Positions 7,805-16,839 of a stretch of 64,000 bases of DNA are shown here, in pieces. Every line of letters begins with the position of its first letter. The stretch's first letter is position 1. Below the pieces are notes generated by a model. That model made no database searches. It was not told the origin of the DNA and saw only the letters and a program-made list of their open reading frames with translations. Location of the stretch: contig NZ_JASTWJ010000001.1 in NCBI RefSeq assembly GCF_030499515.1, positions 9,094,001 through 9,158,000 on the forward strand. The letters run 5' to 3'. Origin of the DNA: Streptomyces sp. DT2A-34. GTDB lineage: Bacteria; Actinomycetota; Actinomycetes; Streptomycetales; Streptomycetaceae. Both the position numbers and the translations under genes were made by a program.

Positions 7805-10378
7805 TCACTCGTGCGCGATGGCCGCCAGCACATTCATGCGCGATGCACGCAACGCGGGCAGCAGCGCCGCCACGATGCCCACGACCGCCGAGCCGATCAC
7901 CACCGCCACGATCGTGCCCCAGGGGATCGCCAACGCCGTCATGCCCTGCAACGCCAGCACCTGCTGGGTGCACACGCCCCACACCAGCCCCAGCGCGAGG
8001 CCCAGGACCGCGCCGAACACGGCGATCACCACGGACTCCAGCCGGATCATCCGGCGCAGCTGCCGCCGGGCCAGCCCGATGGCCCTGAGCAGGCCGATCT
8101 CCCGCGTGCGCTCGACGACCGACAGCGCGAGGGTGTTGACCACGCCGAGCACCGCGATGATGATCGCGAGCCCGAGCAGCGCGTAGACGAGGTAGAGCAG
8201 CACGGCGATCTGGTCGTGCACCAGCTCCTTGTAGTCGGCGATGTCCCGGACCTGCACCTGGGGATACGGGGCGAGCGTCTTCTCCAGGCCGGCCCGCAGA
8301 TCGTCGGAGCTCGTGCCGGAGGCGGCGTTGACGTACACGGCCGCGTCCTGCCCGCCCGGCGCGTACTTCTCCAGCGTGCCCAGGCCGAAGTAGATCCCGC
8401 CCTGCGCGCCGAACCCCTCGGCGGACTCCTGGTCGGTCAGGGCGCCCACCGTCAGCTCGGCCCGCCGACCGCCCTGGAACTCGACGGGGAGGGTGCTGCC
8501 GACGCGTACGCCGTGGTCCTCGGCGAAGTCCTTGTCCATGGCGAGGCGCCCGTCCGCGAGCGCGGCCGCGGAGTCGCCCTGCGCGTAGGTGATGTTGGCG
8601 ACCTCGTCGAGCTCGGGTTGGTAGCCCGCGGCGGTCGTCTTCACGCGGTCGCCGTCGGGGAGGCGCACAGCGATGGTCGTGAACTGCGAGCGTACGACGA
8701 GCCCCGCACCCTCGGTGTCGCGGATCTTGTCGGTGATCTCCGGTGGGAACGGCACGAAGTTGCTGTTCTGCACCACGAAGTCGGCGCCCAGCGTCTTGTC
8801 GATCTGCTGGTCGAACGACTTGGTCATCGAGGCGCTCGCCACCGACATCCCGCCGACCAGCGCGAGGCCCACCATCAGGGCGGCGGCCGTGGCCCCGGTG
8901 CGGCGCGGATTGCGCAGGGCGTTGCGCTGGCTCATCCGGCCGACCGGGCCGAACAGCGCCGGGAAGGCCCCGCCGAGGACCCTGATCACGGGCCGTACGA
9001 GCAGCGGTCCCGCGATCACGGTCGCGATGAGAGTCAGCAGGACGCCGAGACCCAGCAGGGACGCCGCCGACGACGTCTCGGACGACACGGCACACCCCAC
9101 GAGCGCCGCCGCACCGGCCGCGCCGACCACCGAGCCCACCACCGCGCGCAGCCGCAGCGGCCGCCCGATGTCAGCGATCTCGGCGTCCGCGAGCGCCGCC
9201 ATCGGCGAGACGCCCGCCGCCCGCCGGGCCGGGAGGTACGCCGCGACGAAGGTGACGCCCAGGCCGACGACGTACGCGACCACGGGCGTTCCCCAGCCGA
9301 TGACCATCTCGGTCGTCCTGATGTTCATGCCCATGAGACCCATCAGCTCGATGAGTCCGACGGCCAGCCCGATGCCGGCCGCGAGACCCAGCGTCGAGCC
9401 GACCAGCCCGAGCAGCAGCGCCTCGGCGAGGACCGACCGCCGCACCTGGCGCCGGTCCGCGCCGAGGGCCCGCAGCAGGCCCAGCTCGCGGGTGCGCTGG
9501 GCGATCAGCATCGAGAACGTGTTGACGATCAGGAACACGCCCACCAGTACGGCGACCCCGGCGAAGCCGAGCATGACGTACTTGATGATGTCGAGGAACC
9601 CGCCCAGCTGCTCGACGTCCGACTCGGCCTGCTCCTCGGCGGTGCGCAGCTCGTAGGTGCCGGCGTCGGTGCCGAGGGCGTCGGCCACGCGCCGCTTGAG
9701 CTCCGTGTCGCTGACGCCCTCGGCCGCGTCGACCGAGATGCCGGTGGCCGCCTTCGGGTCGCCCAGCAGTTTCGTCTGCGCCGTCGCGGGGTCGAAGAAG
9801 ACCAGTGCGGCACCGGGGTTGGTGGTGGTGAAGGTGGCGATGCCGACGACCTCGACCGGGAAGGAGCCCTCCTGCCCGATGACCGTGAGGCGGTCGCCGA
9901 TCCGCACGTCCTTGCTGTCGGCGGTGTCCGCGTCGATCAGCGCCTGCGCGTCGCCCTCGGGGGCGTGGCCGGAGGTGAGCTCCACGGGGCTGCGCTCGGT
10001 CGGGTTCCAGGCGGTGCCGATCGTCGGGGCGCCCGTGGTCGGGCCCACCGACTCACGGTCCTCGTCGGCGACGGTGAGGCCGTCCACGTCCACTTCCGCG
10101 CGGGCCGCCGCCACGCCCTGGACCCGGGCGAGGCGGTCGGCGAGCGAGGCCGGCAGGGTCAGGGTCTGCCCGGAGGGCACGGTCTCGTCGAGGGTCTCCT
10201 TCGGCGTGACGGTGACGTCGGCTGCGGTCGAGGCGAAGAGCCGGTCGAAGGTGCGGCTGACGGTTTCCGAGAAGATCAGGCTGCCCGCGACGAACGCCAC
10301 GGACAGGATCACCGCCAGGGCGGAGAGCAGCAGCCGCCCCTTGTGGGCGAGGAAGCTGCGGAGCGTCGCCTTGAGCAC
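7805..10378 (-). CDS. ABC transporter permease, MacB/FtsX type
   Basis: The product is 857 aa. The N-terminal transmembrane helix (residues about 15-40) is followed by a MacB-like extracytoplasmic domain (about 45-235), a first FtsX core with three helices (about 265-390), further helices, a second extracytoplasmic domain (about 505-700) and a second FtsX core at about 735-850 containing the VERTREIGLLRAIG coupling-helix motif. The first FtsX core has the related AQRTRELGLLRALG. The whole unit is two fused half-permeases, as in lipoprotein or peptide export systems. The ATPase gene ends 4 bases upstream. Transported substrate unknown. Confidence 0.92.
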   Translation of the reverse strand: MLKATLRSFLAHKGRLLLSALAVILSVAFVAGSLIFSETVSRTFDRLFASTAADVTVTPKETLDETVPSGQTLTLPASLADRLARVQGVAAARAEVDVDGLTVADEDRESVGPTTGAPTIGTAWNPTERSPVELTSGHAPEGDAQALIDADTADSKDVRIGDRLTVIGQEGSFPVEVVGIATFTTTNPGAALVFFDPATAQTKLLGDPKAATGISVDAAEGVSDTELKRRVADALGTDAGTYELRTAEEQAESDVEQLGGFLDIIKYVMLGFAGVAVLVGVFLIVNTFSMLIAQRTRELGLLRALGADRRQVRRSVLAEALLLGLVGSTLGLAAGIGLAVGLIELMGLMGMNIRTTEMVIGWGTPVVAYVVGLGVTFVAAYLPARRAAGVSPMAALADAEIADIGRPLRLRAVVGSVVGAAGAAALVGCAVSSETSSAASLLGLGVLLTLIATVIAGPLLVRPVIRVLGGAFPALFGPVGRMSQRNALRNPRRTGATAAALMVGLALVGGMSVASASMTKSFDQQIDKTLGADFVVQNSNFVPFPPEITDKIRDTEGAGLVVRSQFTTIAVRLPDGDRVKTTAAGYQPELDEVANITYAQGDSAAALADGRLAMDKDFAEDHGVRVGSTLPVEFQGGRRAELTVGALTDQESAEGFGAQGGIYFGLGTLEKYAPGGQDAAVYVNAASGTSSDDLRAGLEKTLAPYPQVQVRDIADYKELVHDQIAVLLYLVYALLGLAIIIAVLGVVNTLALSVVERTREIGLLRAIGLARRQLRRMIRLESVVIAVFGAVLGLALGLVWGVCTQQVLALQGMTALAIPWGTIVAVVIGSAVVGIVAALLPALRASRMNVLAAIAHE

Positions 10379-10382
10379 GGGG

Positions 10383-11252
10383 TCAGCGCTCCTCGGAAGC
10401 GGCCGACTCGGGTGACGCCGACGAGGGGCCGTCGGCCGGTATCGCCCCCGGTGCGGGGCCGCCGTCGTCGAACTGGCCGCGGATCACGTCGAACCGTTTC
10501 ATCCGCTCCAGTACCGCCTCCGCCGTAGGCCGCTCCATCTCGTCCACGATCCGGCCGTCCCCCAGGAAGAGCACCAGGTCGGAGTGGGCGGCGGCGCCCG
10601 GGTCGTGGGTGACCATGACGACGGTCTGCCCCAGCTGGTCGACGGCCTCCCGCAGGAAGCCGAGCACCTCCAGGCCGGCCCGCGAGTCCAGGTTGCCGGT
10701 CGGCTCGTCCGCGAAGATCAGCTCGGGCCGGGAGGCCAGCGCACGGGCGCAGGCGACGCGCTGCTGCTGGCCGCCGGAGAGCTGCGCGGGCCGGTGCTTG
10801 AGACGGTCGCGCAGTCCCAGCGTGTCGATGACCTGGTCCAGCCACTTCTCGTCGGGCTTCTTGCCCGCGATGTCCATGGGCAGGGTGATGTTCTCGGCCG
10901 CGTTCAGGGTCGGGATGAGGTTGAACGACTGGAACATGAATCCGATCCGGTCCCGCCGCAGCCGGGTCAGCTCGCGCTCCTTCAGCCCGGTGATCTCGGT
11001 GTCGCCCAGCCACACCTGCCCGGCGGAGACGTTGTCGAGGCCCGCCAGACAGTGCATCAGCGTGGACTTCCCGGAACCCGACGGCCCCATGACCGCCGTG
11101 AAGCGGCCGCGCGCGATGTCCACGTCCACCGCGTCGAGGGCCAGTACCGTCGTCTCGCCCGAGCCGTACGCCTTGGTCAGACCGCGGGCGCGGGCCGCGA
11201 TCCCGTCGGTCGGCGCAGGGCTCGGGGCGTGCTCCGCAGCTGCTGTGGACAA
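10383..11252 (-). CDS. ABC transporter ATP-binding protein, MacB/LolD type
   Basis: The product is 289 aa. Walker A GPSGSGKST, signature LSGGQQQR, Walker B LIFADEPTGNLDS and switch His in VTHDPGAAA are all present. The NLDS after Walker B is typical of MacB/LolD ATPases that power FtsX permeases. The C-terminus extends by about 60 low-complexity residues. I chose the TTG at 11252 because GAGGAGG lies 5 bases before it; upstream in-frame GTG codons lack such a site. It forms a tight operon with the permease. Confidence 0.92.
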   Translation of the reverse strand: MSTAAAEHAPSPAPTDGIAARARGLTKAYGSGETTVLALDAVDVDIARGRFTAVMGPSGSGKSTLMHCLAGLDNVSAGQVWLGDTEITGLKERELTRLRRDRIGFMFQSFNLIPTLNAAENITLPMDIAGKKPDEKWLDQVIDTLGLRDRLKHRPAQLSGGQQQRVACARALASRPELIFADEPTGNLDSRAGLEVLGFLREAVDQLGQTVVMVTHDPGAAAHSDLVLFLGDGRIVDEMERPTAEAVLERMKRFDVIRGQFDDGGPAPGAIPADGPSSASPESAASEER

Positions 11253-11409
11253 GGCCGCCTCCTCGCGGACGTCACGGACTCCTCGCCCAGCCGAGCCTAA
11301 TGTGATCCACCGCACATCCGGTATCCGCCCAAGGTCCCGGTCGCTCTCCGCCCCAGGTCGGGCCCCCGATTTCGATGTAAGGGGCACCTTCTGCCTCCGG
11401 GGTTGCCCC

Positions 11410-11439
11410 TTGCCGGTGCTAGCACCGGCACGCTAGCTT
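11410..11439 (+). promoter_or_regulatory. Promoter with 20-bp palindromic operator of the RHH/Fic-like module
   Basis: TGCCGGTGCTAGCACCGGCA (11411-11430) is a perfect palindrome. It sits between a candidate -35 TTGCCG (11410-11415) and -10 TAGCTT (11434-11439), 18 bases apart. The ATG follows 6 bases after the -10, so the transcript is probably leaderless. The position fits autorepression by the ribbon-helix-helix protein. Confidence 0.75.
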
Positions 11440-11445
11440 CGAAGT

Positions 11446-11673
11446 ATGGCGAAGACCCAGTTGAACGTGAGAGTCGACGAGGGCACGGCCCGCGCGGCAC
11501 GCGAACGTGCCCTGGCCCGCGGCATGAGTGTCAACCGCTACATCGAGGACCTGGTCAGAAAGGACACCGGGGAGGTCGGTCATACGTTCGTGGACGCCGC
11601 CGCCGACTTCATGAAGCAGTACGAGTCCGTCTTCGCCGAGGAGTTCGGCGCGGAGCGCGAAGGTCGTCGCTGA
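11446..11673 (+). CDS. Ribbon-helix-helix antitoxin-like DNA-binding protein
   Basis: The product is 75 aa. The N-terminal KTQLNVRVDEGTARAARE stretch, followed by ARGMSVNRYIEDLVRKD, is an Arc/MetJ-type ribbon-helix-helix: a beta strand and two helices that dimerise and bind palindromic DNA. The acidic C-terminal half (about 45-75) would wrap the partner, as in antitoxins. It is followed after 4 bases by a Fic/Doc-like gene and preceded by a 20-bp palindrome overlapping its own promoter. Function as antitoxin and autorepressor is inferred from this arrangement. Confidence 0.8.
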   Translation: MAKTQLNVRVDEGTARAARERALARGMSVNRYIEDLVRKDTGEVGHTFVDAAADFMKQYESVFAEEFGAEREGRR

Positions 11674-11677
11674 TCCC

Positions 11678-12052
11678 TTGAGCAATCTGAACGTCGACCT
11701 TGCCTGGCTGCTGATGCTCGCCGAGAAGAGGACACCGGGGGACCCGCAGATCACCGACTGGGGCGCACTCGTCGCCGCCGTCGCCCGCCACCAGGCGGAG
11801 ATATTCGATGTCCCCGTCTACGACAGCCCGCAGGCCCGCGCCGCGGCCCTGCTCCAACTGCTCATCCACGTCCCGGCCTTGGAGCGCTCCAACGCGCTGT
11901 TCGCCTCCGCGGTGGCCTACGCCTACCTGGTGGCCAGCGGCCTCAAGGTCGTCACCTCACCCGAGCAGGTGCGCGATCTGGCACGCCTGGTCAACAGCGG
12001 TGAGGCCTCGGTCGAGGACATCGCGCGCGAACTGCGCCAGTGGAGTCTGTGA
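11678..12052 (+). CDS. Fic/Doc-like toxin component with a degenerate Fic motif
   Basis: The product is 124 aa, close to Doc in length. Its layout matches Doc: a region reading HQAEIFDVPVYD, a helix AAALLQLLIHVPALERSNALFA at the place of the catalytic loop, then AYLVASGLKV and a C-terminal ASVEDIARELRQW helix like Doc's. The canonical HxFx(D/E)(A/G)N(K/G)R motif is not intact: I see H-V-P-A-L-E-R-S-N, so only the His and the general position agree. AMP transfer or phosphotransfer activity is therefore doubtful. Start is a TTG 4 bases after the antitoxin stop, implying coupled translation. Confidence 0.65.
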   Translation: MSNLNVDLAWLLMLAEKRTPGDPQITDWGALVAAVARHQAEIFDVPVYDSPQARAAALLQLLIHVPALERSNALFASAVAYAYLVASGLKVVTSPEQVRDLARLVNSGEASVEDIARELRQWSL

Positions 12053-12066
12053 AGCGGAGTCCGTGA

Positions 12067-12768
12067 TCAGCCGGGCTGCTCCTCCGTCGGCCGCCAAGCC
12101 GTGCCCAGCACGCAGTACGAAGAGGGGAGCACCGGACCCTTCTCCGGCATCATCACCCGCCGGTGGGGGCCGAGTTCGAACCCGGCCTCGCGCAGCGCCG
12201 CGACCGGGTCGCGCGAGACATGGCAGCCGCCGCTCAGCAGCGGCCACACCGTCCGGTCCAGTGCGCGCTGCGTGAAGGTCATCACGCGCCCGCCGCCCCG
12301 GCCGTGCTCGAAGAACCGCACCACACCGCCGGGCCGCAGCACCCGCCGTACCTCACCGAGCGCCCGCGGCACGTCCCGCACGCTGCACAGCACCAGCGAG
12401 AGCACCACCGCGTCGAAGGCCTCGCTCTTGACCGGCAGCGCCTCCGCCGCGCCCGGCACCACGTCCACGGGCACCCCGGCCCGCAGCGCGGACTCCACCG
12501 CCAACTTCCGCAGCAGGCGCTCCGGTTCGATGGCGACGACCTCCGAGACCGCACGCGGATAGTGGGCGAAGTTCAGACCGTTGCCCGCGCCGATCTCGAT
12601 CACCCGGCCGGACAGCCCGGTCAGCAGCCGGTCGCGGACGTCGCCCATGCCCATCCGCGTCTCGGCGTTGACGCTGATCCGGGCGTAGAAGCGGGCGAAC
12701 AGCGGGTGGTGCACGGCATCCCGTGACACCTTGCCGGAACCGGCGGGCCGTAGGGACCGTAGGGCCAT
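12067..12768 (-). CDS. Class I SAM-dependent methyltransferase
   Basis: The product is 233 aa. Motif I is VIEIGAGNGLNF, motif II follows as VVAIEPE, motif IV as FDAVVLSLVLCSV and post-motif as VLRPGGVVRFFEHG, matching the Methyltransf_11 (UbiE-like) group. The acceptor substrate is unknown. The ATG at 12768 was chosen because GGAGG lies about 5 bases upstream; an in-frame ATG at 12801 has no such site. It is convergent with the Fic-like gene, separated by only 14 bases. Confidence 0.9.
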   Translation of the reverse strand: MALRSLRPAGSGKVSRDAVHHPLFARFYARISVNAETRMGMGDVRDRLLTGLSGRVIEIGAGNGLNFAHYPRAVSEVVAIEPERLLRKLAVESALRAGVPVDVVPGAAEALPVKSEAFDAVVLSLVLCSVRDVPRALGEVRRVLRPGGVVRFFEHGRGGGRVMTFTQRALDRTVWPLLSGGCHVSRDPVAALREAGFELGPHRRVMMPEKGPVLPSSYCVLGTAWRPTEEQPG

Positions 12769-12884
12769 GGGGACCTCCCGGGCGGGCGGGACGGGACTCA
12801 CTCCCGATTCTCCCCCGTACGGGACCGGCGCACCCCCGTTGTCGCCGTGGTTGTCTTACGGCTGTCGTCGGGGCAGGCCCGGTC

Positions 12885-13571
12885 TCAGCCGATGAAGTCC
12901 CTGACCTGCTCGTACACGCCGTGGTCGTTGTTCATGTCGGTGTGCGAGACGCACCCGACCTCGACGTTCGTGGCGCCGCTGAGGATCGCGGTGGTGTCGG
13001 GGGTGAGCGCGTCGTCGCAGTTCGACCAGTAGCTGGCGTACGACACACTGCCCGGGGTCTCGTCACCGGAGTTCAGGGCGGTCAGGAACGAGCTGCCGGT
13101 GTTCATCTCCGCGCAGGAGGTGTACAGCCAGGCACACCATGAGGCGGTGGAGGTGCCGTGGTTCGTGCCGGCCGTCGAGACGAAGTCGTCGACGTACGAC
13201 GTCCCACCGAGGTTCTTGAGGTAGTAGCGGGAGCTGAGCGCGCCCATGGAGTGGACGACGAGGTCGACCTTCGAGGCACCGGTCCGGGCGAGCACGTTTC
13301 TGATCTCGGTCGCGAGCTGCTGGGCGGTGGTGGCGTTCGACTTGGCCCAGTCGTACGACACGGCGTTCAGCTCGGCCGAGGTGTAGCCGTCGGCCTTGAA
13401 GTAGCCGATCCAGTCGTCCCAGCTGCTCGCCGAGCTGCTCAGGCCGTGTACGAAGACGACGGGGTCGTGGGTGGCGGCGTGCGCGGGTGTGGGGGAGAGG
13501 GACAGTGACAGAAGGAGCGAAGAGGCCAAGGCCGTCAGGGCCGTGGCGATGCGACGCTTGCGGCGCTGCAT
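12885..13571 (-). CDS. Secreted triacylglycerol lipase (alpha/beta hydrolase)
   Basis: The product is 228 aa. Residues 1-33 are a signal peptide ([10 protein letters not shown], long hydrophobic core, AHA). The mature protein begins [13 protein letters not shown] (oxyanion strand), has the nucleophile elbow [10 protein letters not shown] with Ser108, and a late [14 protein letters not shown] that supplies the His. The order and spacing resemble the small secreted lipase class 2 group (like Bacillus subtilis LipA). Four Cys residues in the second half probably form disulfides. AGGAGG precedes the chosen ATG. It is divergent from a LuxR-type regulator, which may control it, as lipase genes in other streptomycetes have neighbouring LuxR-type activators. 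Confidence 0.88.
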   Translation of the reverse strand: MQRRKRRIATALTALASSLLLSLSLSPTPAHAATHDPVVFVHGLSSSASSWDDWIGYFKADGYTSAELNAVSYDWAKSNATTAQQLATEIRNVLARTGASKVDLVVHSMGALSSRYYLKNLGGTSYVDDFVSTAGTNHGTSTASWCAWLYTSCAEMNTGSSFLTALNSGDETPGSVSYASYWSNCDDALTPDTTAILSGATNVEVGCVSHTDMNNDHGVYEQVRDFIG

Positions 13572-13686
13572 GATGCCTCCTGAAACGTGTGGGGTTGTCA
13601 GGAGTGTCGAGCCGGGTCTACGCGCGCCGCATCGGCGAAATCGCCGGTCTTTACGGTTCAATTAACTCGCCAGTAACGTCATTTGT

Positions 13687-16278
13687 GTGGTGACTCCGGT
13701 GAACCCCCCGCCCCTCGACCGCACTTCGCCACCGCGATGCACGGACCAGTGGCGACAGCCGGCCGCCGCCCTTCCCGAGGGCGTCCGCGTACGGGTGCTG
13801 CGTGCCGTGTACGGCGATGTGCGCGCCGCCGCCGAACTGGTCCCGCGCCTGACCGACCGCCAGGCGGCGGGCACCGACCCGCTCCCGACGGAACCGGCGG
13901 AGCTGGCCCCGACCCTGCTGCGGGAACGCCGGGCGGAGACAAGGGCGTTGCCGGACGACACACGCCTCCTGCTGCTGCTCGCCGCGGCCGACCAGTACCC
14001 GGTCCCCACCGACGCCTTCCTGCGCGCCGTCATGGCCGCGCGCCTCGACATCCGGCCCCTGGACGCCGCCGAGGTGGCCGGCCTCGCGCACGTCGGCGCG
14101 GGCGGGGTGGTGTTCCGCGACGCGTGGACGCGGATCGCGGCCTACGAGACGGGTTCCCCGGCCGACCGCCGCGACGTGCACCGCCTGCTGGCCCGGGTGC
14201 TCAGCGGCGAAGGGGAGACGCCGTGGCGTTCCTGGCACCGGGGCGCGGGGGCGCTCGGCCCCAGCGGGCGGCTGGCGGCGGAACTCGGCGCCGCCGCGGG
14301 CAAGGCGGGTGACGCGGGCCGGCTGTCCCTGGCACGGGCTCTGGCGGAACGGGCGGCCGAACTGTGCCCCGACCCGTCCGAGCGGTCCCGCCTGGTCGCC
14401 CGGGCCGCCGCCTACGCCTGGCAGTCGGGCGACGGGGACCGGGCACGCGGGTTGGCTGCCGCCGGCGCTGACGACGCGCTCACCGGGGTGCTCGCCCTTC
14501 GGGCGGGCAACGCGCCGGAGGCGTTCGACGCGTTGCTGACTGCGGTGACCTGCCCGCCCCCGGCGAGCACCGCTGCTCGGCCCGCGCCGCCCTCCCTCGG
14601 CAAGGCTCCCGTATCTTCGGCCGCCCCTGCTGCCCCAGGCCCTGTGCGGTCGTCGGCCGTTGACGCCTCCGCCTCCGCCTCCGCCTCCGCCCCCGCCCCC
14701 GCCCCCGCCCCCGGCTCCGCTTCCGCTTCCGCCCCCGGCTCCGCTTCCGCCCCCGGCTCCGCTTCCGCCCCCGGCTCCGCTTCCGCCCCCGGCTCCGCTT
14801 CCGCCCCCGGCTCCGCCTCTGCCCCCGCCTCCGGCTCCGCCTCTGCCCCCGCCTCCGCCCCCGCCTCCGCCCCCGCCTCCGCCCCCGGCTCCGCCTCTGC
14901 CCCCGGCTCCGCCCCCGTCTCCGCCGCGTCAGCCACAGCCCTCGCCCCCGACCACCGCGCCGCCCACCTCCTCGCCCGAGCCACCGAAGCCGCCATCTAC
15001 ACCGGAGACATTCGCCGCCTGCGAGAGGCCGCCCGCGTGGCCGATCGGGTCGGCGTCGCGCCGCCCGGCACGCTGAGCGGGCTCGTGGCCGCCTTCGACG
15101 GCCGGTACGAGGACGCGCGCGACCTGCTGAAGGGGGCCGCCGGGCAGTGCGGGCCGGGGAGTGACCCCACCGTCCTCATCCACGCCGGGATCGCCGAGCT
15201 GCTCCTCGGCGACCACACCCGTGCGGCCACCGCGACCGTCCGCGCGGCCGCCTCCGCCCGGGCGCGGGGCACCTCGGTGGCCGTGCCGCAGGCGATGGAG
15301 TTCCGTGCGTACGCCGACTTCTGGACCGGGCGCCCCAGAGCCGGCGAGGCCACCGCGACGGACGCGCTGTGGCAGGCCCACGCCACAGGGCAGGACAACG
15401 GCGCCTGTCATCTGCAGGCCGCCCTCGCCATGTTCGCCGCGCTCACCGGAGACGCGGACGTCTGCCGCGAACGTGCCGCGACCGCACGGTCGTACGCCCT
15501 CGCCCGCGGCCTGGGCCTGCCCGCCGCCCTCGCCCAGTGGGCGCTCGCCTTCCTCGACCTGAGCACCGGCGACTTCGCCGCCGCGGCCGCCCGACTGCGC
15601 GCCCTCGCCGGATTCGGCCCCGGACACGGCCACCGCGCCATCCGCCACCTGGCCACCCCGCACTACGTCGAGGCCGCCGTCCGCACCGGCGACACCCGCG
15701 TCGCCCGCGTCGCGCACGCCGACTACCACCGCTGGGCGAGCACCGTGCGCAGCCCCGACGACCTGGCCCTCAGCGCCCGCTGCCGCGCCCTGCTCGCACC
15801 CGGCGAGGAAGCGGTGGACCACTACCGCACGGCACTCGACCTGCACTCCCACGGCACCCGGGACTTCGAACGCGCCCGCACGGAGCTGCTGTTCGGCAGC
15901 GCCCTGCGCCGACTGCGCCGCCGGACGGAGGCACGTGACCGCCTGCACAGCGCCCTGGAGGCGTTCGACTCCTTCGGCGCCCCGCACTGCGCGGCCCAGG
16001 CCCGCACCGAGCTCCGCGCCCTGGGCACCCCGGCCGGCGTCGCGCGGCCCGGCCCCAACGCCCCGGCCGACCGCCTGACGGCCCAACAGTTCCTGGTCGC
16101 CCGTATGGCCGCCGAGGGCGCCACCAACCGGGAGATCGCCGCTCGCCTGGCCCTGAGCCCGCGCACGATCGACCACCACCTGCGCGGCGTCTTCACCCGC
16201 CTGGGAATCCGCTCGCGCATCGAACTGGTGCGGATCGTCGCGGAGAGCGACGAGAGCGAGGCGACTAGACCTCGGTAA
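13687..16278 (+). CDS. Large LuxR-family regulator lacking the usual ATPase, with Ala-Ser-Pro repeat
   Basis: The product is 863 aa. The C-terminus (about 795-855) is a LuxR HTH: LTAQQFLVARMAAEGATNREIAARLALSPRTIDHHLRGVFTRLGI fits in order. Most of the rest is alpha-helical and TPR-like, as in LAL/MalT-type regulators, but no Walker A or NB-ARC motif is visible at the N-terminus. Residues about 315-415 are low complexity (APGSAS repeats), encoded by an 18-bp tandem repeat. GTG start; GTG codons at 13687 and 13690 are both possible and no ribosome binding site is obvious, so the mRNA may be leaderless. The 3' end overlaps the next convergent gene by 14 bases. Confidence 0.82.
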   Translation: MVTPVNPPPLDRTSPPRCTDQWRQPAAALPEGVRVRVLRAVYGDVRAAAELVPRLTDRQAAGTDPLPTEPAELAPTLLRERRAETRALPDDTRLLLLLAAADQYPVPTDAFLRAVMAARLDIRPLDAAEVAGLAHVGAGGVVFRDAWTRIAAYETGSPADRRDVHRLLARVLSGEGETPWRSWHRGAGALGPSGRLAAELGAAAGKAGDAGRLSLARALAERAAELCPDPSERSRLVARAAAYAWQSGDGDRARGLAAAGADDALTGVLALRAGNAPEAFDALLTAVTCPPPASTAARPAPPSLGKAPVSSAAPAAPGPVRSSAVDASASASASAPAPAPAPGSASASAPGSASAPGSASAPGSASAPGSASAPGSASAPASGSASAPASAPASAPASAPGSASAPGSAPVSAASATALAPDHRAAHLLARATEAAIYTGDIRRLREAARVADRVGVAPPGTLSGLVAAFDGRYEDARDLLKGAAGQCGPGSDPTVLIHAGIAELLLGDHTRAATATVRAAASARARGTSVAVPQAMEFRAYADFWTGRPRAGEATATDALWQAHATGQDNGACHLQAALAMFAALTGDADVCRERAATARSYALARGLGLPAALAQWALAFLDLSTGDFAAAAARLRALAGFGPGHGHRAIRHLATPHYVEAAVRTGDTRVARVAHADYHRWASTVRSPDDLALSARCRALLAPGEEAVDHYRTALDLHSHGTRDFERARTELLFGSALRRLRRRTEARDRLHSALEAFDSFGAPHCAAQARTELRALGTPAGVARPGPNAPADRLTAQQFLVARMAAEGATNREIAARLALSPRTIDHHLRGVFTRLGIRSRIELVRIVAESDESEATRPR
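14665..14935 (+). repeat. 18-bp tandem repeat inside the LuxR-type gene
   Basis: GGCTCCGCTTCCGCCCCC recurs head to tail about five times nearly perfectly (about 14730-14825), flanked by degenerate (GCCTCCGCC)n runs. The unit is a multiple of three, so it preserves frame and encodes GSASAP. One other frame across the array reads as polyproline, an artefact of the same composition. Confidence 0.9.
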
Positions 16279-16783
16279 AGGCGCGGGCGAAGCCGGCGAG
16301 GTTCCGCGGGCAGGCCCAGATCTCCCGTGTCATCCGGCGTTCGAACCAGGTGTCCGAGTCGTCGTCGGGCCAGAGCTCGTCATCGGTCAGGGCCGCTTCA
16401 CCGGCGGCTTCCCGCTCCGGGTGGGCCAGCATTTCCAGGACGTACCGAAAGTTGTCCAGCTCGGCATCGTCGATGTCGTCACACGGATGCTCGTCATGGG
16501 CGCAGGGAGTCTGCCCGAGAGCCTGCTCGACGGCACCCATCGCCTTCAGCGCATGGGCCTCGGCCTCCGCGTCCGGGTGGGCGTAGATCACGTAGGGGCC
16601 TATGAGCACCAGCCCGAGGGTCCACAGCGCCGTGTCCGGCCCGTCCGCCGCCACGCTCGCCTCAAGGTTCCTCGCACACTCCAGTACTTTCGCCGGCGCA
16701 TCGCCCATGTGGTAGCCGTGCCGGATCTCGTCCCACTCGCCGATCAGGACGTCCCACTCGGCGACCGCGTCTGCATTGACCAT
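16265..16783 (-). CDS. Hypothetical acidic protein
   Basis: The product is 172 aa. I do not recognise a family. It is acidic, with a helical N-terminal half (MVNADAVAEWDVLIGEWDE, then NLEASVAADGPDTALWTLGLVLIG) and a very acidic C-terminal part (LTDDELWPDDDSDTW). Two Cys-containing stretches, PCAHDEHPCDD and WACPRN, are present but do not form a known zinc motif. No signal peptide or membrane segment. The ATG at 16783 is the only reasonable start, though the ribosome binding site is weak. Codon usage is normal for the window. Confidence 0.65.
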   Translation of the reverse strand: MVNADAVAEWDVLIGEWDEIRHGYHMGDAPAKVLECARNLEASVAADGPDTALWTLGLVLIGPYVIYAHPDAEAEAHALKAMGAVEQALGQTPCAHDEHPCDDIDDAELDNFRYVLEMLAHPEREAAGEAALTDDELWPDDDSDTWFERRMTREIWACPRNLAGFARAFTEV

Positions 16784-16839
16784 GATCAGAGGATGGCACG
16801 AGGGTCTGACATCGTCGCCGGCGTCCCCGTGGGCATGGC

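Noticed and set aside
7811..10528. Open frame of 905 codons opposite the ABC permease
   Set aside because: Antisense to an obvious permease; composition is His/Arg/Gln-rich and no hydrophobic helices are present.
12885..13571. Lipase start at 13661
   Set aside because: The extension before MQRRKRRIA is Arg-rich and lacks a ribosome binding site, while AGGAGG lies directly before the chosen ATG and the signal peptide begins there.
14660..15076. Polyproline open frame inside the LuxR-type gene
   Set aside because: It comes from the alternate frame of the 18-bp repeat and has no plausible protein continuation.
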